Source: Nocardiopsaceae bacterium
GTDB taxonomy: Bacteria > Actinomycetota > Actinomycetes > Streptosporangiales > Streptosporangiaceae
Reading direction: 5' to 3'
DNA: 6,894 bases
NCBI GenBank assembly: GCA_031254715.1
Contig: JAIRTY010000418.1
Location: forward strand, 1-6,894
Below are positions 1 to 5,005 of this stretch, piece by piece. The stretch's first letter is position 1. Each line of letters begins with the position of its first letter. The notes under the pieces are model-generated. The model had not been told where the DNA came from. It worked only from the letters and a program-made list of their open reading frames with translations, and ran no database searches. The position numbers and the translations under genes were made by a program.

Positions 1-430
1 CCCACGGCACCCGGTGCACCGCGAGCCCGCGGCTGATCACGCCGACGATATGCGCCGCGAGCCCGGCGACGGTCAGCGCCACGGCCGCCCGTACCCACCG
101 GCCCATCGGGCGGGCGCCCTGCCCCCCGGCGGGGACAGCACCCGGATCGCCGGGACCGGCACTGGCTCCGGGCCCGGCCCCTGCTGCGGCATCCTCGGCA
201 GGGCGGGCCGGCCTGCCGCCGGCCCCGGCGGCCGCGCTGCCAGGAGCGCCGGCCGCGGCGCCCGCCGGCACCAGGCCGGCCGCTGGTTCCCGGGCGGGCC
301 TGACCATGGCCAGCGCGTCCCGCCCGAACGCGAAGTCACCCGCGAAGGCCAGCAGCGCCAGGCCGTAGCCGACGATGGTGATCACGTAGGCGTAGTGGCT
401 CAGGTTGGCCAGCCCGTAGTCGATGGGCAC
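1..430 (-). CDS. ccsB: Cytochrome c biogenesis protein CcsB/CcsA (ResC-type), N-terminal part, cut by window edge
   Basis: This is the N-terminal 143 residues of a System II cytochrome c maturation protein. With ResB it forms the membrane heme-transport and heme-lyase complex. The fragment has a first hydrophobic segment at about residues 12-34 and a second at about 113-134. It ends in the sequence SRGLAVHRVPW, which in this family leads directly into the conserved WGNMYEF heme-handling region; that region lies beyond position 1. Between the two membrane segments is a low-complexity linker of about 65 residues (roughly 45-110), almost all Ala, Gly and Pro. GTG at 430 is the chosen start because GAGGGGGAG (436-444, minus strand) lies 5 nt upstream. 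An in-frame GTG at 436 overlaps the resB stop but has no room for a ribosome binding site. The gene starts 2 nt after the resB stop, so the two are almost certainly co-transcribed and translationally coupled. Identification rests on context plus the short conserved end, since the WWD heme motif is out of view. Confidence 0.85.
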   Translation of the reverse strand, partial: MPIDYGLANLSHYAYVITIVGYGLALLAFAGDFAFGRDALAMVRPAREPAAGLVPAGAAAGAPGSAAAGAGGRPARPAEDAAAGAGPGASAGPGDPGAVPAGGQGARPMGRWVRAAVALTVAGLAAHIVGVISRGLAVHRVPW

Positions 431-432
431 GG

Positions 433-2004
433 TCACTCCCCCTCGGTCTGGGATTCCAGCTCGGCGGCCAGGGCGGCGAACTCGGTCTCGAAGGAGCCCG
501 CGGCATCGGTACGCGCGAGCCCGCCCAGCTCGACCGCGGTGCGCCCGTCAGGACCCGGCCGGGCCCGCACGAACACCCGGCGCCGCCGGACGAAGAATGA
601 CAGCAGCAGGCCGGCCAGGGCGGCGCTGCCGGCTATCAGGGCCGGCACGGTGCCGGGGTCATAGGTGATGGCCAGGCTCATCCACTGCCGGTAGCCGGTG
701 AAGGTCAGGGTCCCGTTCCCGCCAGGCAGCTTCATGGCCTGGCCGGGGGCCAGCGGCCGCGGGCTGACCGGCAGCCGCCGCAGGCCCGCGGTGTCCAGCG
801 TGTACACCGACTGCGCCGGGCCGCTGTTCATGCCGAGGTTGCCGGTGTAGGAGACCAGGCTCACGGCCGGGTTGTCAGGGGCCGGGAAGGCGGAGCGGAG
901 CCTGCCGCCAATGTCCACGGCGGTGGGCAGGAACACGCCGGCGAACCCGAGCTGCCGGGGACGGGCGTCCGGCACCTTGATCACCCCTTCGGAGGTGAAG
1001 CCGGCCGAGTCAACCGCGATGAACGGCACCGGGCCGTCGAACACGACGCGGCCGGTCCCGTCGGTGACCCTGAACACCGGCGCATAGCCGTGCCCGATCA
1101 TGAACACCCGGACCCCGTCCACGCCCAGCGGGTGATTCACCCGCAGGTCGTAGCGGCGGGACGGGTCGCCGGGCTGGGGCGAGTACCGGATGTAGCCGTT
1201 GAACCCGGACGGCTGCCCGCGCTGGGCACCGGAGCTGATGTAGGACGCCCGGAACCGGTCGAGGGTGATGGAGAACGGCTGCAGGCTGTCCGCTGACACG
1301 GCCCGGCCGGGGTGGAAGGCGTCCAGATCGGTGATGGTGTTAGCGAACGAGTCGCCCTCCACCAGCAGCCGGTTGGCCTTATACCCGAACATCCCGCCCG
1401 CCGCGACCGCCACCAGCACGCCCAGCAGCGCCAGGTGGAACAGCAGGTTCCCGGCCTCCCGCAGGTAGCCCTTCTCGGCTGACACCCAGCCGTCGCCGGT
1501 CCGCAGCCGGAACCGCTTGCCGGCCAGCAGCCGGGACGCATCGGCCAGCGCGGCCGCCGGCGGCAGCCGGGTCTGGTAGCTGGCCGTCAGCGGGAGCCGG
1601 GACAGCATGCCGGGGGCGCGCGGCGGCGGCTGCCGCGCCGACCCGGCCAGCCGGAACGTGCGGGGGATGACGCAGCCGGCCAGCGAGGCGAACAGCAGCA
1701 GGTAGATCGCCGCGAACCAGGGGGCAGCGAACACGTTGAACAGCGACAGCCGCGCCAGCAGCGGGGCCAGCGATGGGTGCGCCTGGTAGTACTGCTGCAC
1801 GCCCTGCGGGTTGATGCCCTGCTGCGGCAGCATCGACCCCGGCACCGCGGCGATCGCCAGCAGGAACAGCAGCACGAGGGCCGTCCGCATGGAGGTCAGC
1901 TGCCGCCAGCCCCACCGCAGCCACCCGGTTGCCGCGGCCGCGCGGCCGGGGCGGCGCGGCGGCGCGGGTGCCGCCGCCGACGGCGGGACGCGCAGCCCGG
2001 TCAC
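433..2004 (-). CDS. resB: Cytochrome c biogenesis protein ResB (Ccs1)
   Basis: The 523-residue product is a ResB/Ccs1 family membrane protein, partner of CcsB/CcsA in System II cytochrome c maturation. Known members move heme to the outer face of the membrane and help attach it to apocytochrome CXXCH. Hydrophobic segments are visible at about 40-58, 95-113, 186-205 and 452-472, with a large extracytoplasmic domain at about 210-450. This is the usual Ccs1 layout: three N-terminal helices, a large loop and one C-terminal helix. The third helix begins GNLLFHLALLG; His190 matches the conserved heme-associated histidine of the family. After the last helix comes RRRR and a cytoplasmic tail of about 48 residues, acidic at its end. 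The start is GTG at 2004, 25 nt after the resA stop; its ribosome binding site is weak (GCGGTGA, 4 nt upstream). ccdA, which usually lies between resA and resB in this cluster, is absent. Family assignment is secure; the exact start is less so. Confidence 0.93.
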   Translation of the reverse strand: MTGLRVPPSAAAPAPPRRPGRAAAATGWLRWGWRQLTSMRTALVLLFLLAIAAVPGSMLPQQGINPQGVQQYYQAHPSLAPLLARLSLFNVFAAPWFAAIYLLLFASLAGCVIPRTFRLAGSARQPPPRAPGMLSRLPLTASYQTRLPPAAALADASRLLAGKRFRLRTGDGWVSAEKGYLREAGNLLFHLALLGVLVAVAAGGMFGYKANRLLVEGDSFANTITDLDAFHPGRAVSADSLQPFSITLDRFRASYISSGAQRGQPSGFNGYIRYSPQPGDPSRRYDLRVNHPLGVDGVRVFMIGHGYAPVFRVTDGTGRVVFDGPVPFIAVDSAGFTSEGVIKVPDARPRQLGFAGVFLPTAVDIGGRLRSAFPAPDNPAVSLVSYTGNLGMNSGPAQSVYTLDTAGLRRLPVSPRPLAPGQAMKLPGGNGTLTFTGYRQWMSLAITYDPGTVPALIAGSAALAGLLLSFFVRRRRVFVRARPGPDGRTAVELGGLARTDAAGSFETEFAALAAELESQTEGE

Positions 2005-2033
2005 GGGGTCACCGCCCGCGGTCGCCTGGTCAT
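2001..2033 (-). other. Ten-codon mini-ORF bridging resA and resB
   Basis: Reading the minus strand from 2033, an ATG opens within the resA stop (ATGA). It encodes MTRRPRAVTP and ends in a TGA that overlaps the resB start GTG (GTGA). It therefore fills the whole resA-resB gap and touches both genes by 4-nt overlaps. This could provide stop-and-restart coupling to resB, whose own ribosome binding site is weak. It could also be a remnant of a gene lost from this position, or chance in GC-rich DNA. No evidence of translation can be seen from sequence alone. Confidence 0.25.
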
Positions 2034-2626
2034 GCCGGCTGCCCCGCCTTCCCGATCAGCCGGGCCAGGTCCGAGTAGCTGGCCTCGCCCACGACCCGGG
2101 CCACGATCTGACCGCTCCGGCCAATCACCAGGGTGGTGGGAGTGCCGGCCGGCGGGACGGTATGGCGGAAGCCGAGCGCGATCGCGTCGGACGGGTCGCT
2201 CAGGCTCGGGTAGGTGATGCCGAAGTTCCGCCGGAACGCGTCAGCGGCAGCCGTGCTGTCCCTGATGTCGACGCCGAGGAAGCGGACCCCGTCGGGCCGG
2301 AAGTGACGGTCCAGGGCCGCGAGCGCGGGCGCCTCGGCCCGGCACGGCGTGCACCACGATCCCCAGAAGTTCAGCACCACCACGTGCCCGCGGTAGGCAG
2401 CAAGGCTGAGCTCCGCCCCGGTGAGGGTGGTCCCGGAGACCGAGGGGACGGCGGGCCGGGCTCCGGCCGGATAGACCGTGACACCAGAGTCCCCGGACAC
2501 GAAGCTCTGGCCGTTGCCAGGCGGGCCGTTCTGGCCTGCCGCCCTGGCGCAGCCGGCGGCCAGCAGCAGCGACCCGGCCGCCAGCACGGCGGCCACGGCG
2601 CGGCAAGGGGAAAGCGCCGGACGCAT
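2030..2626 (-). CDS. resA: ResA/TlpA-like thioredoxin-fold lipoprotein
   Basis: The 198-residue product is a membrane-anchored thiol-disulfide oxidoreductase. By family and context it would act outside the membrane to reduce the heme-binding cysteines of apocytochrome c before heme attachment. The N-terminus is a lipoprotein signal peptide: basic start, hydrophobic stretch at about 10-24, then lipobox LAAGC with Cys26 as the expected lipidated residue. The thioredoxin-like domain covers about 60-195, with active site WCTPC (Cys92, Cys95) and the cis-proline motif GTPTTL (Pro163). The reading frame stays open upstream to 2827, but ATG 2626 is chosen. It places a normal signal peptide at the N-terminus, and AGGAG (2638-2642) lies 11 nt upstream, a somewhat long spacing. 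The extra upstream residues would be an Arg-rich non-homologous extension. The stop overlaps a ten-codon mini-ORF leading to resB. The usual electron donor gene, ccdA, is not next door. The symbol is by analogy; TlpA-like is the safer family name. Confidence 0.9.
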   Translation of the reverse strand: MRPALSPCRAVAAVLAAGSLLLAAGCARAAGQNGPPGNGQSFVSGDSGVTVYPAGARPAVPSVSGTTLTGAELSLAAYRGHVVVLNFWGSWCTPCRAEAPALAALDRHFRPDGVRFLGVDIRDSTAAADAFRRNFGITYPSLSDPSDAIALGFRHTVPPAGTPTTLVIGRSGQIVARVVGEASYSDLARLIGKAGQPA

Positions 2627-2666
2627 CAGCAGATGATCTCCTACAACGAGTAGTACCGCGGCCCCT

Positions 2667-2695
2667 ATTGTGCCTGATCCCGCCCGGCGGGCCGA
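2667..2695 (-). promoter_or_regulatory. Possible resA promoter
   Basis: On the minus strand CACAAT (2667-2672) is the only AT-richer -10-like hexamer in the 223-bp gap upstream of resA. It would give a transcript starting near 2660 with a leader of about 34 nt. The hexamer 17 nt further upstream (TCGGCC, 2690-2695) is a poor -35 match, so this is a weak call. A promoter somewhere here is likely, since marR and the SDR gene separate resA from the hemL operon. Confidence 0.25.
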
Positions 2696-2704
2696 CGCCG
2701 GCCC
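2689..2704. other. Short GC hairpin in the marR-resA gap
   Basis: GGGCCG and CGGCCC form a 6-bp perfect stem around a 4-base loop (ACGC). It lies about 145 nt downstream of the marR stop. There is no T-run on either strand, so it is not a classical intrinsic terminator. It could contribute to ending marR transcription, but short GC stems are frequent by chance at this base composition. Confidence 0.2.
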
Positions 2705-2849
2705 TGGCAGCGAGCCACGCCCCCGGCAGCTACGCCCAGGCGGCGAGTGCCCGGCCGCGTGCGCGCGATCGAGCAGGGATGTGGCGTGCCGGTGAGGTGA
2801 GCCCCGCGGCCGGGCGGCGGTGCGCACGCCGGACCTGGCGGCTTCGCAG

Positions 2850-3440
2850 TCAGGGCACGTCGGCAGGCTGGGTCGCGAGGGCGTGCTCGAGCTTGGCGAG
2901 GGTGGTGGCCAGTGCCCTCTGCTCGGCGGGGATGAGTGCGCTGATCAGGCTGGCTTCGCGGGTGAGCAGGTGCCGCACGGCCGGCTCGATGAGGCGGTGG
3001 CCGGCTTCGGTCAGCCGGACCGCGACCGCGCGGCGGGAGGCGCCAGACGGTGAGCGTTCGACCAGCCCGGCTCGCTCGGCCCGGGCGATGCGCTGGGAGA
3101 TGGCGCCGGCGGTGACGAGCGTGCGGGCGGTGATTTCGCGGGTGGTGAGCTCGTACGGCGGCCCGGCGCGGCGGATCACGCTGAGCAGGTCCAGCGTGGA
3201 CCGGTCGATGCCGAGCCGGGACAGCGTGCGCCGCCGTTCGTCGGCCAGGATCTTCGCGACCCGCCACAGCGGCGTGATCACCTCGATCGAGCCGGCGCCT
3301 ATCCCGGGCAGTTCCCGCTCCCAGGCGGCGGCGATATCGGCGGCGGGCCAGGCGGCCGCCGGCCCGGCCGGCACCGGCTCCGCCGGCGCAGCCCCCGCTA
3401 CCGCGTGCCCGGCCGGCCCGGCGCTGTCGTCGCAGGACAT
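2850..3440 (-). CDS. MarR-family winged-helix transcriptional regulator
   Basis: The 196-residue product is a MarR-type repressor, normally a dimer that releases its operator when it binds a small phenolic or other ligand. The DNA-binding core lies at about residues 75-147. A helix at TTREITARTLVTAGAISQRI (99-118) includes the recognition helix, followed by AGLVERSPSGASRRAVAV (124-141), which forms the wing with its basic tip. C-terminal helices from about 143-190 would make the dimer interface with the N-terminal helix at about 50-75. The first 45 or so residues are Ala/Pro-rich and probably disordered. ATG 3440 is chosen because GGAGG lies exactly 6 nt upstream (3447-3451). The frame stays open to 3473, but that extension is only the translated operator. 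It is divergent from the SDR gene with two related palindromic sites between them, which supports control of both genes. The ligand cannot be inferred. Confidence 0.92.
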   Translation of the reverse strand: MSCDDSAGPAGHAVAGAAPAEPVPAGPAAAWPAADIAAAWERELPGIGAGSIEVITPLWRVAKILADERRRTLSRLGIDRSTLDLLSVIRRAGPPYELTTREITARTLVTAGAISQRIARAERAGLVERSPSGASRRAVAVRLTEAGHRLIEPAVRHLLTREASLISALIPAEQRALATTLAKLEHALATQPADVP

Positions 3441-3446
3441 CGGCAA

Positions 3447-3451
3447 CCTCC
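3447..3451 (-). promoter_or_regulatory. marR ribosome binding site
   Basis: Minus-strand GGAGG is separated by 6 nt from ATG 3440. It decides the start codon against the longer open frame reaching 3473. Confidence 0.8.
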
Positions 3452-3456
3452 GAATA

Positions 3457-3472
3457 GATTTAAAGCTAAACA
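3457..3472. promoter_or_regulatory. Second, imperfect MarR operator over the marR start region
   Basis: GATTTAAAGCTAAACA matches the perfect palindrome at 3563-3578 in 12 of 16 positions. The half-site CTAAACA is fully conserved and the other half is diverged. It overlaps the likely marR -10 element and predicted transcription start, the right place for autorepression. The more degenerate sequence suggests weaker binding than at the SDR promoter; that is an inference. Confidence 0.6.
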
Positions 3473-3474
3473 TA
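3469..3474 (-). promoter_or_regulatory. Probable marR -10 element
   Basis: The minus strand reads TATGTT here, four of six matches to TATAAT. It would place the transcript start around 3462, inside the imperfect operator and a short distance upstream of the marR ribosome binding site. No convincing -35 is seen at 16-18 nt (GCTCCC at 17), so the call rests on the -10, its position and the mirror arrangement with the SDR promoter. Confidence 0.45.
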
Positions 3475-3534
3475 GCTCACTGCGAGCCAGCGGGAGCTCC
3501 GCAATCGACGATGCCCGGCCCGACCTTGCCCGGA

Positions 3535-3563
3535 TTGACGCACACAGGCCTGGACCTTACTTT
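3535..3563 (+). promoter_or_regulatory. SDR gene promoter, TTGACG-17-TACTTT
   Basis: TTGACG at 3535-3540 matches the primary sigma -35 consensus in five of six positions. Exactly 17 nt later is TACTTT (3558-3563), which keeps the TA and final T of the -10. Transcription would start near 3570, inside the palindromic operator and about 23 nt before the SDR start codon. A bound repressor there would block polymerase. Confidence 0.7.
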
Positions 3564-3578
3564 GTTTAGATCTAAACA
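3563..3578. promoter_or_regulatory. Perfect 16-bp palindromic operator, probable MarR site
   Basis: TGTTTAGATCTAAACA is a perfect inverted repeat with no spacer, of a size typical for MarR-family sites. It is strikingly AT-rich in this GC-rich DNA. It begins on the last base of the SDR -10 hexamer, covers the predicted transcription start and ends just before the ribosome binding site. The divergent marR gene and a related second site upstream of marR make this regulator the obvious binder. Binding itself is inferred. Confidence 0.8.
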
Positions 3579-3580
3579 TT

Positions 3581-3585
3581 GGAGG
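3581..3585 (+). promoter_or_regulatory. SDR ribosome binding site
   Basis: GGAGG lies 7 nt before ATG 3593, fixing the SDR start. It follows the palindromic operator by only two bases. Confidence 0.8.
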
Positions 3586-3592
3586 TCTTGGC

Positions 3593-4318
3593 ATGGGACG
3601 AGAAGTGGTGGTGACCGGCGGCGGGACCGGCATCGGTTATGCGGTGGCGGCACGCTTCGCCCAGCAGGGTGATGCGGTGCTGATAACGGGGCGCCGTCCT
3701 GATCGCGTGCGCGCAGCGGCCGAGCGGCTCGGGCCGGCGGTGCGGGCTGTGGCGTGCGATGCCACCGACCCGGCCGCCGTGCAGGCGCTGCAGCCAAGTC
3801 TTCCGGCGTCGGTGGACGTGCTCGTCAACAACGCCGGCGGCAACATCGAGTTCGACCGGCCCGAGCCGGCCGATCTGGCGGAGCTTGCCGCCAGCTGGCG
3901 GGCGAACCTCGACGCCAACCTGGTCTCCGCGGTCCTGATGACCGCCCTGGTCGCTGACCGGCTCGCCGCAGGCGGCTCGGTGATCAGCGTGGGATCGATC
4001 GCCGCTGACAAGGGCGCCGGCTCCTACGGCGCGGCGAAAGCGGCCCTCGCCTCGTGGAACATCAGCCTCGCCGGTGAGCTCGGTCCCCGCGGGATCACCG
4101 CGAACGTGGTAGCGCCCGGGTACACCGCCGGCACCGAGTATTTCCGCGACCGCCTGACCGGCACCCGCCGTCAGCACCTCGTCGCCGCCACCAGTACCGG
4201 ACAGGCCGGCCGCCCCGGCGACATCGCCGGCGCGGTGTTCTTCCTCGCCTCTGGCGACGCGCGCCAGATAACCGGCCAGGTGCTCCCGGTCAACGGCGGC
4301 GCGTGGCCCACCCGGTGA
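3593..4318 (+). CDS. Short-chain dehydrogenase/reductase (SDR), classical type
   Basis: The 241-residue product is a cytosolic NAD(P)-dependent oxidoreductase of the classical SDR family, close to the usual 250 residues. The Rossmann cofactor motif TGGGTGIG is at residues 8-15 and the structural NNAG motif at 79-82. The catalytic set is visible: Asn109 (in ANLVS), Ser132 (ISVGS) and Tyr145/Lys149 (SYGAAK). The C-terminal part shows the usual GQVLPVNGGA. Two arginines after the second strand (Arg34-Arg35 in TGRRP) suggest a preference for NADPH, since NAD-specific members normally carry an acidic residue near there. The substrate cannot be told from sequence; related proteins are often annotated as 3-oxoacyl-ACP reductases, but no fatty-acid genes are nearby. 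It is expressed divergently from marR, behind a strong promoter with a perfect operator, so it is probably the main target of that regulator and induced by the ligand. It ends 12 bp from the convergent phosphatase gene. Confidence 0.93.
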   Translation: MGREVVVTGGGTGIGYAVAARFAQQGDAVLITGRRPDRVRAAAERLGPAVRAVACDATDPAAVQALQPSLPASVDVLVNNAGGNIEFDRPEPADLAELAASWRANLDANLVSAVLMTALVADRLAAGGSVISVGSIAADKGAGSYGAAKAALASWNISLAGELGPRGITANVVAPGYTAGTEYFRDRLTGTRRQHLVAATSTGQAGRPGDIAGAVFFLASGDARQITGQVLPVNGGAWPTR

Positions 4319-4330
4319 GCGGCGCGGAAG

Positions 4331-5005
4331 TCAAGCCCCGGCGTGCCGCTGCCCGCCGCTGCCAGCGGGCTCGGCGTACGAGATGGCCGTGATCTTCCCG
4401 TTCTGATAGGTCATGCTCGTCACGCTGCCGAGCGCGCACTGGCGGCGGCCGGGGTGGTGCCACAGGTGACGCTGCTCGGCGGCCCGGCGGGCCACCCAGA
4501 TCGGGAGCTGGTGGCTGACGCAGACGGCCTCCCGCCCGGCGGCGGCCCGGGCCGCGTCCGCCATCGCCGCGCGCATCCGGGCCGCGATGCCGGTGTAAGG
4601 CTCGCCCCAGGACGGGCGGAACGGGTCGTACAGGTACCGCCAGGCCGACGGGCGGCGCAGCACTCCCGAGCCCACCCCGAACGTCTCCCCCTCGAACTGG
4701 TTCCACGGCTCGATCAGCCGCTCGTCCTCGGTGATGTCAAACCCGAACTCGGCGGCCACCGGCGCGGCGGTCTCCATTGCCCGTTCCAGCGGAGACGACA
4801 GCAGAACCGCGACGTCCCGGCCAGCCAGGAAGTCCGCCGCGGCCTTGGCCATCATCCGGCCGTCCTCGGACAGCCGGTAGCCAGGCAGCCTGCCGTACAG
4901 CACGTCCCGCGGGTTGTGCACCTCGCCGTGGCGGAGCAGGTGCACCACGGTGGTATCGCTCGCCGCGGCCGCGGGCGGCCGGCCCTCCCAGGCTCCCCCG
5001 CTCAC
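4331..5005 (-). CDS. Histidine phosphatase family protein (phosphoglycerate mutase-like)
   Basis: The 224-residue product belongs to the histidine phosphatase (PGAM-like) superfamily, which transfers phosphate through a phosphohistidine. The signature LLRHGEV places the nucleophile at His26, with the adjacent Arg25 of RHG. SPLERAMETA carries the second conserved arginine (Arg75), Glu100 sits in the usual acid region, and VSHQLPIW gives the second catalytic histidine (His165). The C-terminal RRQCALGSVTSMTY resembles the actinobacterial proteins encoded next to hemL. GTG 5005 is chosen because GGAGG (5013-5017) lies 7 nt upstream and the start overlaps the hemL stop as GTGA. The frame is open further upstream, but that extension lies wholly inside hemL and is Arg-rich. 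The substrate is unknown; its steady association with hemL and cytochrome c maturation genes suggests a link to heme metabolism that the sequence does not explain. It is the last gene of its operon here, because marR/SDR follow. Confidence 0.92.
   Translation of the reverse strand: MSGGAWEGRPPAAAASDTTVVHLLRHGEVHNPRDVLYGRLPGYRLSEDGRMMAKAAADFLAGRDVAVLLSSPLERAMETAAPVAAEFGFDITEDERLIEPWNQFEGETFGVGSGVLRRPSAWRYLYDPFRPSWGEPYTGIAARMRAAMADAARAAAGREAVCVSHQLPIWVARRAAEQRHLWHHPGRRQCALGSVTSMTYQNGKITAISYAEPAGSGGQRHAGA

Noticed and set aside
1811..2653. Long plus-strand open frame (280 codons) opposite resA and the start of resB.
   Set aside because: It is antisense to two genes with clear family motifs, and its translation is low-complexity Arg/Gly/Pro-rich sequence typical of GC-rich shadow frames.
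2627..2827. Upstream extension of resA giving 67 more residues.
   Set aside because: The extension is Arg/Gly/Pro-rich, would bury the lipoprotein signal peptide internally, and ATG 2626 has an AGGAG upstream.
3502..3537. CAATC / GATTG inverted repeat in the marR-SDR gap.
   Set aside because: Only 5 bp with a 26-base separation, overlapping the -35; not convincing as a regulatory site.
2668..3672. Long plus-strand open frame (334 codons) opposite marR and running over the SDR start.
   Set aside because: It crosses the divergent promoter region and the SDR ribosome binding site and has no recognisable domain; it is a shadow of marR.
4318..4350. Inverted repeat AGCGGC / GCCGCT across the SDR-phosphatase convergent junction, considered as a shared terminator.
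   Set aside because: Only 6 bp of stem with a 21-base loop and no T-run; expected by chance in this GC-rich DNA.
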